Part shown: piece after piece, positions 1-5,635 of the stretch
How positions within the stretch are numbered: the first letter of the stretch is position 1
How the letters are laid out: the number at the start of each line of letters is the position of its first letter
NCBI GenBank assembly: GCA_016212345.1
Contig: JACRGM010000141.1
Location: 1 to 7,916 of the forward strand
Length of the DNA: 7,916 bases
Direction: 5' to 3'
DNA from: Nitrospinota bacterium
GTDB taxonomy: Bacteria; Nitrospinota; Nitrospinia; SZUA-224
Program-made: the position numbers and the translations under genes
Notes under the pieces: generated by a model
The model's database searches: none
What the model saw: only the letters and a program-made list of their open reading frames with translations
What the model was told of the DNA's origin: nothing

Positions 1-8
1 AGTTATTA

Positions 9-133
9 TATAGATTTTCAGATAATAAATTACACAAGGCTAGAGGGAGAAATCCGAGTAAGGCGTACTGAGTAGTACGTTGTCGAGGATTTCGACTGAT
101 AACGCAGTGTAATTTGTTATATGGAAATCTATA
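9..133 (+). repeat. MITE-like hairpin element, copy 1 (upstream of SRP RNA)
   Basis: This 125-bp element has terminal inverted repeats: 9-35 matches the reverse complement of 107-133 at 24 of 27 positions, and the ends read TATAGATTT...AAATCTATA. Inside are two more complementary blocks. GAAATCC (49-55) pairs with GGATTTC (87-93), and GGCGTACT (62-69) pairs with AGTACGTT (74-81) using two G-T wobbles, so the whole unit can fold into one long interrupted hairpin. It recurs at 426-550 in the same orientation with 120 of 125 identical bases and no indels. It has no coding capacity, and its ends abut TA dinucleotides, as in MITEs mobilised by IS630/Tc1-type transposases; that link is inference. 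It ends about 14 bp before the SRP RNA. Confidence 0.85.
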
Positions 134-142
134 TTAGTTAAT
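114..142 (+). promoter_or_regulatory. possible promoter of the SRP RNA gene, -35 inside the repeat
   Basis: TTGTTA (114-119) and GTTAAT (137-142) are separated by 17 bp. Each matches the sigma-70 consensus at 4 of 6 positions. A start about 7 nt downstream would fall at 148-149, where the SRP RNA terminal stem begins. The -35 lies inside the right inverted repeat of element copy 1 and the -10 lies just outside it. The match is weak and the main support is its position. The true promoter could lie upstream of the window. Confidence 0.3.
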
Positions 143-145
143 TTT

Positions 146-418
146 GTGGTCGTGCTAGGTGGGGAGCTAGCGGTGCCCTGTTACCTGCAATCCGCTACAG
201 CAGGACTGAATTCCACTCAGAGGCTTTCTATTTTCAGGACAGACTTTGTACTGGAGATGTTGAGGGTTGGGTCTCACGCAACAGGGCTTTGTGAACCCCG
301 TCAGATCCGGAAGGAAGCAGCGGTAAACAGAATACCTTGTGTGCCGTGAGTAAGCCTGACCTGAGTCAAAGGTAGAGAGGGCTGCTGGAGGTAAGGGTCA
401 ATGAGGGGTGCACGACCG
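146..418 (+). ncRNA. ffs: signal recognition particle RNA, large bacterial type with Alu domain
   Basis: This is the RNA core of the signal recognition particle. It binds Ffh and directs ribosomes making membrane proteins to the membrane. The conserved domain IV is clear around 299-325: a GGAA tetraloop (309-312) closed by CC/GG, followed by the AGCAG side of the asymmetric Ffh-binding loop (316-320). The 5' part (about 151-225), with GTGCTAGG, GCGGTGCCCTG and GCAATCCGCTA blocks, is the Alu domain typical of the long Bacillus/Thermus-type RNA of about 270 nt. The ends pair as GGTCGTGC (148-155) with GCACGACC (410-417), which sets the boundaries within a few bases. Its place upstream of dnaX-ybaB-recR matches the order known in Bacillus subtilis. 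Here the gene is tightly bracketed by two copies of a hairpin element, leaving about 14 bp before it and 8 bp after it. No separate terminator is visible. Confidence 0.96.
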
Positions 419-425
419 TAAATTA

Positions 426-550
426 TATAGATTTTCAGATAATAAATTACACAAGGCTAGAGGGAGAAATCCGAGTAAGGCGTACTGAGCGGTACGCCGT
501 CGAGGATTTCGACTGATAACGCCGTGTAATTTGTTATATGGAAATCTATA
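426..550 (+). repeat. MITE-like hairpin element, copy 2 (between SRP RNA and dnaX)
   Basis: This is the second copy of the 125-bp element, offset from copy 1 by exactly 417 bp without indels. Its terminal inverted repeats are 426-452 and 524-550. Relative to copy 1 it differs at positions 490, 491, 497, 498 and 523. Three of these fall in the central stem and keep it paired: GGCGTAC (479-485) now pairs perfectly with GTACGCC (492-498). It fills most of the space between the SRP RNA end (about 417) and the dnaX start (578), so readthrough from ffs into dnaX would carry this hairpin in the leader. Confidence 0.85.
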
Positions 551-577
551 GTTAACGACAATTGGAGATAAAAATTT

Positions 578-2308
578 ATGTCATACATAGTATCAGCAAG
601 AAAATGGCGTCCACAGACATTTGATGAGGTAATTGGTCAGAGGCATGTTATTCAGACACTAAGGAATGCTATAAAGAGTAATAGAGTTGCACATGCATAT
701 CTCTTTTCCGGAATGAGGGGGGTTGGCAAGACCACCACAGCACGGATCATAGCAAAAGGACTGAACTGTGAAAGGGGGCCTACCCCAGATCCCTGTAATG
801 AATGTGAATCGTGTAAGGGGATAATGGGTGGTTATAGTGTAGATGTCATGGAGATAGATGGGGCATCCAATACCGGTGTCGATGATGTAAGAGAATTGAG
901 AGAGAGTGTCAGATATGCCCCCTCAAGGGGTAGATATAAGGTATACATAATAGATGAGGTACATATGCTCTCAAAGAACGCCTTCAATGCCCTTTTAAAG
1001 ACTCTAGAGGAACCTCCGAAGCATGTAGTATTTATCTTTGCAACTACAGAGCCGAACAGGATACCAGATACAATCAGCTCTAGGTGCCAGTGTTTTGATC
1101 TTAAATATATATCTCTGCACAATATAGTAGAACATCTTCTCTCCATTACAAAGAAAGAAGGGATAATAATAGACAGAGATTCTGTAGAACTTATTGCAAG
1201 AAGTGCAGAGGGAAGTATGAGGGATGCCCAAAGCCTACTGGATCAGGTTATCTCTTATAGTGATAAGGAGATAAAGATGAGGGATGTAACAGAGATACTT
1301 GGTCTGGTAGACAGGGATATCCTGAGATTATTTATAGACAAGATTATGGACAAGGATTCCTCATGGGCACTGGAGATATTTCATGATCTCCTAATCTACG
1401 GAAATGACATCAAGGTCTTTTGTAAAGAGATATTGGAGTATTTAAAGAACCTCACAATGGTGAAGGTCGTTAATAAGGCTTCATCTATATTGAAGCTCGC
1501 ACCAGAGGATATTGAGTATTTAAAGAGACAGGGAGAGAAGATCGGGTATGAAGAGCTTCAACAGATATTCAATATAGTATATAAAGTAGGAAAAGAGATA
1601 AGACAATCATCTAATCCTATAACAGTATTTGAGATGGCCATTATAAGGATGACGCAGGTAAAACCAGTTAAAGCTGTTGATGCGATACTGTATGAGTTGA
1701 ACCAGATAGAGAGGAAGATATCCAAGCCCCATATGAACCATGAGGCAATAGCAATAAGAGATCGTAAGATCTTACACTCTCAACCAGAAGAAAGGGATAA
1801 TACCCCTAAAGCCCCTTTACCGATAACTAAAGAAGAGAGAAGAATTAATGATACCAATGATGCGAAGAGAGGGGAGTCCATGGATTTGTGGAAGAGGATA
1901 AAAGAGGAGGTCAAGGGGAGGAAGGGCTTTTTAGTCCTCTGCCTTGAGAATGGTGAGATAGTAAATCTTGATGAAAAGAAGATAGAGATAGGTTTCAGGG
2001 ACTCTATTACCAGGGACACAGTGAATAAAAAGGACAATCTGGATATAATAGCAGATTCTGTTAAGGCAGTACTCGGAGGAGAGAGAAAGATCGTGATCAA
2101 TCTTCTCCCTTCGAATAAGAGAGATAAAGATAATATAAAGATAGTAGAAGGAGAGAAAAGAGGTACTTTTATTAAAAAGGTAGATCAGGGGCATCAGATA
2201 GATACCATGATAGATACCATGCCTTCACAGAAGAAGGCTGATAAAAGGGCTGATAAAAGGGAGATAGTTCAGGATACGTTGAAGATATTCGGGGGGAGTA
2301 TAGTATAA
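578..2308 (+). CDS. dnaX: DNA polymerase III subunit gamma/tau (clamp loader)
   Basis: The 576-residue protein is the AAA+ ATPase motor that loads the beta sliding clamp and, in its long form, ties the clamp loader to the replicase. The N-terminal AAA+ module is complete. It has a P-loop GMRGVGKT (residues 45-52), zinc-binding cysteines C64, C73, C76 and C79, Walker B DEVH (126-129), the SRC arginine-finger motif (168-170) and a sensor-2 segment GSMRDA (212-217). Residues of about 230-370 fit the helical domain III collar. The tail beyond about 380 is charged and poorly conserved, as usual for tau. The start is supported by GGAG at 564-567, and MSYIVSARKWRPQTF is the standard family beginning. 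I see no A-run longer than five, so there is no obvious slippery site for a short gamma form. Two 12-bp tandem duplications lie near the 3' end. It follows the SRP RNA and precedes ybaB by 97 bp. Confidence 0.97.
   Translation: MSYIVSARKWRPQTFDEVIGQRHVIQTLRNAIKSNRVAHAYLFSGMRGVGKTTTARIIAKGLNCERGPTPDPCNECESCKGIMGGYSVDVMEIDGASNTGVDDVRELRESVRYAPSRGRYKVYIIDEVHMLSKNAFNALLKTLEEPPKHVVFIFATTEPNRIPDTISSRCQCFDLKYISLHNIVEHLLSITKKEGIIIDRDSVELIARSAEGSMRDAQSLLDQVISYSDKEIKMRDVTEILGLVDRDILRLFIDKIMDKDSSWALEIFHDLLIYGNDIKVFCKEILEYLKNLTMVKVVNKASSILKLAPEDIEYLKRQGEKIGYEELQQIFNIVYKVGKEIRQSSNPITVFEMAIIRMTQVKPVKAVDAILYELNQIERKISKPHMNHEAIAIRDRKILHSQPEERDNTPKAPLPITKEERRINDTNDAKRGESMDLWKRIKEEVKGRKGFLVLCLENGEIVNLDEKKIEIGFRDSITRDTVNKKDNLDIIADSVKAVLGGERKIVINLLPSNKRDKDNIKIVEGEKRGTFIKKVDQGHQIDTMIDTMPSQKKADKRADKREIVQDTLKIFGGSIV
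2198..2260 (+). repeat. two in-frame 12-bp tandem duplications in the dnaX tail
   Basis: ATAGATACCATG occurs twice in tandem (2198-2209, 2210-2221), giving a repeated IDTM in the protein. Sixteen bases later GCTGATAAAAGG occurs twice in tandem (2237-2248, 2249-2260), giving a repeated ADKR. Both are perfect and keep the frame. They lie in the linker near the C terminus, after the ATPase and collar domains, and look like recent replication-slippage events in a segment that tolerates length change. Confidence 0.85.
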
Positions 2309-2332
2309 TATAGATTTCCAAATAAATTACAC
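2309..2332. repeat. solo terminal repeat of the hairpin element
   Basis: These 24 bases begin immediately after the dnaX stop codon (TAA, 2306-2308). They match either end of the 125-bp element at 23 of 24 positions if a 3-base deletion is allowed (TATAGATTTCCA then AATAAATTACAC). The interior of the element does not follow, and no matching opposite end is visible before ybaB. The best reading is a remnant of a decayed or interrupted copy. Confidence 0.7.
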
Positions 2333-2342
2333 CACCATCAAT

Positions 2343-2380
2343 CCCCTCTCCCCAAAGGGGAGAGGGCAAGGGTGAGGGGG
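2343..2380. repeat. C/G-rich palindromic intergenic hairpin between dnaX and ybaB
   Basis: CCCTCTCCCC (2344-2353) and GGGGAGAGGG (2357-2366) form a perfect 10-bp stem with an AAA loop, followed by the G-rich run CAAGGGTGAGGGGG. It stands out sharply in an A/T-rich intergenic region. Similar CCCTCTCCC-type palindromes are dispersed in many bacterial genomes. There is no T-tract after the stem, so it is not a classic terminator. It could protect the upstream mRNA end or attenuate readthrough into ybaB. Confidence 0.7.
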
Positions 2381-2405
2381 TACTTTCATAGAAATGGAGG
2401 TATAA

Positions 2406-2732
2406 ATGAAGGGTATGGGAAATATAATGAAACAGGCACAGAAGATGCAGGAGAAGATGCTCAAGATTCAGGAGGAGATGGCTAACAGAACGGTTGAGGC
2501 ATCCTCTGGTGGGGGGATGATTATTGTTGTGGCAAATGGTAGGCAAGAGATACTTTCAGTGAAGATAGAGCCAGAGGTTGTAAATTCTAATGAGGTAGAT
2601 ATGTTAGAAGATCTTGTAACTGCTGCTGTAAATGAGGCATTGCGGAAGTCCCGTGAGATGGTTGCAGAGGAGATGACCAAGCTCACAGGTGGAATAGATA
2701 TCCCGGGGCTTACATTAACCAGTAAGTTATAA
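2406..2732 (+). CDS. ybaB: YbaB/EbfC family nucleoid-associated protein
   Basis: The 108-residue product has the full length of the YbaB/EbfC family. These are small dimeric DNA-binding proteins of the nucleoid, often encoded between dnaX and recR. The N terminus (residues about 1-30) is a Met/Gln/Lys-rich amphipathic helix (MGNIMKQAQKMQEKMLKIQE). A beta-rich core follows, with the family GGGM (36-39) and VANGRQEI segments, then a C-terminal helix, and it closes with GGIDIPGLTL. A GGAGG site (2396-2400) lies 5 bases before the ATG and fixes the start. It is transcribed with its neighbours, recR beginning 71 bp downstream. The family's biological role is only partly known; a link to repair is suggested by synteny. 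Confidence 0.95.
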   Translation: MKGMGNIMKQAQKMQEKMLKIQEEMANRTVEASSGGGMIIVVANGRQEILSVKIEPEVVNSNEVDMLEDLVTAAVNEALRKSREMVAEEMTKLTGGIDIPGLTLTSKL

Positions 2733-2803
2733 TCTATAACCAAAAGGGCTCATAATCTATAACAATTACTAAGTTATGAGTCATAAGTTAAATTTATAAA
2801 TTT

Positions 2804-3400
2804 ATGTATCGTCCTAAATCAGTATCTACCCTTATAGAAGAGTTGGTAAAATTACCTGGTATTGGGCAGAAGACAGCAGAGCGTCTGGCATTCTATATCC
2901 TCAAGGCATCTAAGGATGAGGCAGAGAGACTTGCTATGGCCATACTCGATCTAAAGGGAATGATCAGACAGTGTTCTATATGTCACAACATAACAGATCA
3001 TGATCCGTGCGAGATATGCACCAATCATAGAAGAGACAAGAGCACATTATGTGTAGTAGAGGAACCACACGATCTTTATGCTATAGAGAAAACAGGCGGG
3101 TATAAGGGGTGTTATCATGTCCTTATGGGGGTAATCTCTCCTCTTGAAGGGATAGGTCCGGATGACCTGACCATAAGTGGACTGATGAATAGGATAGAGA
3201 GGGATAGTATAAAAGAGGTGATAATTGCAACAAATCCAAATATGGAGGGAGATGCAACAGCGATGTATATCTCTAAACTTATAAAGCCGTTACAAGTAAA
3301 GGCAACACGAATAGCTAGAGGTCTCCCCATGGGAGGGGATCTAGAATATGCGGATGAGGTAACCCTTATGAAATCGTTTGAAGGTAGGATGGAGATATAA
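2804..3400 (+). CDS. recR: recombination mediator protein RecR
   Basis: The 198-residue protein has the normal RecR length. RecR works with RecO (and RecF) to load RecA on SSB-coated single-stranded DNA during gap repair. The order of domains is typical: a helix-hairpin-helix with LPGIGQKTAERLAF (residues 17-30), a four-cysteine zinc finger (C57, C60, C69, C72), then a Toprim domain from about residue 80 to 175. Visible Toprim elements are VVEEPHDLYAIE, ATNPNMEGDATA (142-153), and a C-terminal RGLPMGGDLEYADEVTL (172-188). The ATG gives a correct N terminus by comparison with known RecR proteins. However, the 30 bases upstream are A/T-only apart from a few bases and show no Shine-Dalgarno sequence, so translation initiation is probably weak or uses the A/T-rich leader. 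It follows ybaB as the third gene of the conserved dnaX cluster. Confidence 0.96.
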   Translation: MYRPKSVSTLIEELVKLPGIGQKTAERLAFYILKASKDEAERLAMAILDLKGMIRQCSICHNITDHDPCEICTNHRRDKSTLCVVEEPHDLYAIEKTGGYKGCYHVLMGVISPLEGIGPDDLTISGLMNRIERDSIKEVIIATNPNMEGDATAMYISKLIKPLQVKATRIARGLPMGGDLEYADEVTLMKSFEGRMEI

Positions 3401-3411
3401 TCAAATTAACT

Positions 3412-3430
3412 GATAACCGATAACCGATAT
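3412..3430. repeat. heptamer tandem repeat in the recR-porG gap
   Basis: GATAACC occurs twice in tandem (3412-3418, 3419-3425), followed by a partial third unit (GATAT). It is in the 71-bp gap between recR and porG. A different 7-bp tandem repeat occupies the porD-porA gap (4403-4421). This is probably slippage-derived. Confidence 0.75.
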
Positions 3431-3457
3431 TATATTTTGTTATAAATTATAAGTTAA

Positions 3458-3509
3458 ATAAGGGGTATGATATGAAGAAGGATATAATAAGGGGTATGAA
3501 GAAGGATAT
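3458..3509 (+). repeat. tandem duplication of the porG ribosome-binding and start region
   Basis: Unit 1 (3458-3485) and unit 2 (3487-3509) are the same sequence, ATAAGGGGTATG plus AAGAAGGATAT, except that unit 1 has five extra bases between these blocks. Both contain an AGGGG ribosome-binding core and an ATG-AAG-AAG-GAT start. In unit 1 AGGGG (3461-3465) lies 6 bases before the ATG at 3472, a good spacing. In unit 2 the equivalent ATG at 3496 is only 1 base from AGGGG. This favours 3472 as the main start and explains the repeated MKKD at the N terminus. Confidence 0.85.
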
Positions 3510-4071
3510 GTTAGAGATGCGTTGGCATGGCAGGGCAGGCCAGGGGATTGTTACAGCAGCAGCGGTATTGGCTCAGGTGATCTCAAAGAAGGGGAAATAT
3601 GTCCAGGCGTATCCAGAGTTTGGAGCAGAAAAGAGGGGTGCTCCTGTAGTTGCATTTAATAGGGTAAGCAATGATCCGATACGGCTACATTCCCATGTCA
3701 AGAAACCAAGGATCGTCCTTGTTGTAGATCCAACTTTGATAAAAGTTGTGGATATCTGTGAAGGGACAGAAGATGATGCAATTATAATTGTAAATACATC
3801 AAAAGACCCCACAGCAGTGAGAGAAAAGGCAGGGATTAGGGGGCGCAAGATATGTACACTTGATGCCAGTAGGATATCAGAAGAAGAGCTGGGACGTCCT
3901 ATACCTAATATGCCGATGCTTGGCGCATTCATGAAGGTAACAGGTATGTACAAGGTTGATGACCTTACATCAACCATCTTTGAACTTCTGGAAAAGAGAT
4001 TTTCACCTAAAGTGGTAGAAGAGAATATCAGGGCTATAAGACGTGGATTTGAGGAGGTAATAGAAGGATGA
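3472..4071 (+). CDS. porG: pyruvate/2-oxoacid:ferredoxin oxidoreductase, gamma subunit
   Basis: The 199-residue protein is the gamma subunit (domain III of single-chain PFOR), which helps hold CoA in the complex. Family signatures are clear: RWHGRAGQG (residues 17-25), a YPEFGAEKRGAPV segment (48-60), and the late PNMPMLGAF segment. Most homologues begin close to MLEMRWHG, here residue 13, so the first 12 residues are an extension made by a duplication of the start region. The chosen ATG has AGGGG 6 bases upstream; ATG codons at 3496 and 3508 are in-frame alternatives. The stop overlaps the porD start (ATGA), indicating translational coupling. Separate gamma, delta, alpha and beta genes match the heterotetrameric form. 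The substrate is most likely pyruvate, but a branched-chain or 2-oxoglutarate enzyme cannot be excluded from sequence alone. Confidence 0.93.
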   Translation: MKKDIIRGMKKDMLEMRWHGRAGQGIVTAAAVLAQVISKKGKYVQAYPEFGAEKRGAPVVAFNRVSNDPIRLHSHVKKPRIVLVVDPTLIKVVDICEGTEDDAIIIVNTSKDPTAVREKAGIRGRKICTLDASRISEEELGRPIPNMPMLGAFMKVTGMYKVDDLTSTIFELLEKRFSPKVVEENIRAIRRGFEEVIEG

Positions 4072-4352
4072 AGACATGGAAAGATCTCCCTTTAGGGGGA
4101 ATAATAAAGGATGTTGGAAATACAAAGGACTATATAACAGGGACATGGCGGACAGAGAGACCAGTCTTCTTAGAGGATAATTGTACACAGTGTTTCATGT
4201 GCTGTATGGTATGCCCTGATAGTGCTGTTATTATAAAGGATGAAAAGGTAATAGGTTTTAACTATAATCACTGTAAGGGGTGTGGTATATGTGCTGTTGA
4301 ATGCATTTCTAAACCAAAGGCTATAGAGATGGAGAAGGAAGAACAGTTTTGA
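4068..4352 (+). CDS. porD: pyruvate/2-oxoacid:ferredoxin oxidoreductase, delta subunit (2x[4Fe-4S] ferredoxin)
   Basis: The 94-residue protein is the small electron-transfer subunit that passes electrons from the TPP-bound intermediate through two [4Fe-4S] clusters toward free ferredoxin. The first cluster motif is C39-x2-C42-x2-C45-x3-C49-P, with an extra cysteine at 46. The second is C69-x2-C72-x2-C75-x3-C79, where the usual proline directly after the last cysteine is replaced by Ile-Ser-Lys-Pro. The N-terminal WKDLPLGG is usual for PorD. The start overlaps the porG stop by 4 bp, so the two are coupled. An 85-bp gap with a heptamer repeat separates it from porA. Confidence 0.94.
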   Translation: MKTWKDLPLGGIIKDVGNTKDYITGTWRTERPVFLEDNCTQCFMCCMVCPDSAVIIKDEKVIGFNYNHCKGCGICAVECISKPKAIEMEKEEQF

Positions 4353-4402
4353 ATTTAAAAATAATTAGAGTAATAGTAAGGGGAGGGCTTTTTAGCTTTA
4401 GC

Positions 4403-4421
4403 CTACAGTCTACAGTCTACA
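4403..4421. repeat. heptamer tandem repeat before porA
   Basis: CTACAGT is repeated with period 7 (4403-4409, 4410-4416) plus a partial third unit (CTACA), ending about 6 bases before the porA ribosome-binding site (GGAG, 4427-4430). The unit is unrelated to the GATAACC heptamer in the recR-porG gap but has the same period and placement. Confidence 0.75.
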
Positions 4422-4437
4422 TTTAAGGAGATAAAAG

Positions 4438-5619
4438 ATGGGTAAACGGGTTGTAATGACAGGGAATGAGACAGTAGCAGAGGCGGTGAGACAGATCAAT
4501 CCTGATGTTATTGCTGCATATCCTATAACACCATCAACTGCTGTGGTAGAGTATATCTCTCAATATATTGCTGATGGCCTCATAGACACTGAATTTGTCA
4601 CTGCAGAGAGCGAACATAGTGCACTCAGTGCCTGCATAGGTGCTGCAGTAGGGGGTGGTAGGGTCGTGAATGCCACTTCTGGACAAGGACTTGCATTGAT
4701 GTGGGAGATGCTCTACATAGCATCAGCCATGAGACTTCCTATAATACTTGCAGTTATAAATCGTGCCCTTAGTGGGCCAATAAATATACATGGTGATCAC
4801 AGTGATACTATGGGTGCAAGGGACTGTGGATGGATACAACTATATTCAGAGGATTGTCAGGAGGTATATGACAATATATTACAGGCGGTGAGGATAAGTG
4901 AACATATAGATGTCCGTATCCCTGTTATAGTGGCGCTAGATGGATTTATAACCTCCCATGCCATTGAGACACTTGAGACAGAGGGTGATGAGGATGTAAG
5001 AAGATTCATTGGAGATTATATCCCTCTCAACTCGATATTAGATATCAAAAATATTGTAACCTATGGTGCAATAGACTTTCAGGACTACTATTTTGAACAT
5101 AAAAGACATCAGCTTGAAGGGCTACATAAATCAGCAGAGGTTATTAAGTCAGTAGGGAAGGAATTTGGTAAGACCTTTGGCAGAGAATATGGATTCTTTG
5201 AGGGGTATAGGCTAGACGATGCTGAATATGCCATAGTTGTCATGAACTCTGCAGGGGGTACAGTAAAGACAGTAATAGATGATCTCAGAGATAAAGGGAG
5301 GAAGGTGGGTCTCTTGAAACTAAGGATCTTTAGACCATTCCCTGCTATTGGGATTGCAGAGGCATTAAAGACCAAAAAGGTAGTAGCAGTACTTGACAGA
5401 ACGAGTTCAGCAGGGGCCCAAGGAGGACCTTTATTCAACGAGATTCGCTCAGCATTATATAATGAACCGACTCGTCCTAAGGCGGTTAACTATATCTATG
5501 GTCTTGGTGGAAAGGATCTGACAGCAGAACATATCAGAGGGGTATATGAGGCCCTCGAGAGGATAGATAAGAGTAGAAAGATAGATAGACTCGTAGATTA
5601 CCTTAACCTAAGAGAGTAG
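4438..5619 (+). CDS. porA: pyruvate/2-oxoacid:ferredoxin oxidoreductase, alpha subunit
   Basis: The 393-residue protein is the alpha subunit, which joins PorB to form the TPP active site and contributes substrate-binding residues. The signature YPITPST spans residues 28-34, with T31 at the position of the substrate-contacting Thr in studied PFOR. TAESEHSA (55-62) holds the conserved glutamates, and NRALSGPINIHGDHSD (108-123) holds the Arg thought to bind the pyruvate carboxylate. A C-terminal transketolase-like domain follows, with VVMNSAGGT, LRIFRPFP and DRTSSAGAQGGPLF. These arginine and threonine contacts favour pyruvate as substrate (inference). A good AAGGAG site (4425-4430) lies 7 bases before the ATG. 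The length is normal for the family. porB follows after 16 bp. Confidence 0.96.
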   Translation: MGKRVVMTGNETVAEAVRQINPDVIAAYPITPSTAVVEYISQYIADGLIDTEFVTAESEHSALSACIGAAVGGGRVVNATSGQGLALMWEMLYIASAMRLPIILAVINRALSGPINIHGDHSDTMGARDCGWIQLYSEDCQEVYDNILQAVRISEHIDVRIPVIVALDGFITSHAIETLETEGDEDVRRFIGDYIPLNSILDIKNIVTYGAIDFQDYYFEHKRHQLEGLHKSAEVIKSVGKEFGKTFGREYGFFEGYRLDDAEYAIVVMNSAGGTVKTVIDDLRDKGRKVGLLKLRIFRPFPAIGIAEALKTKKVVAVLDRTSSAGAQGGPLFNEIRSALYNEPTRPKAVNYIYGLGGKDLTAEHIRGVYEALERIDKSRKIDRLVDYLNLRE

Positions 5620-5635
5620 GGAGGAACAAAAACTA

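Noticed and set aside
146..349. 67-codon frame on the + strand at the left end
   Set aside because: It lies wholly inside the SRP RNA, whose conserved domain IV and Alu sequences explain the segment.
9..550. CRISPR array or attC-type integron sites
   Set aside because: Only two 125-bp units occur, with an RNA gene between them and no short repeats with unique spacers or integrase-type core sites.
2020..2180. Programmed frameshift site in dnaX for a gamma product
   Set aside because: Only runs of five A occur (for example near 2027 and 2174); no A6G-type or long A slippery run is present.
832..2546. Several minus-strand frames opposite dnaX and ybaB
   Set aside because: They are shadows of strongly supported + strand genes and show low-complexity Ser/Leu-rich translations.
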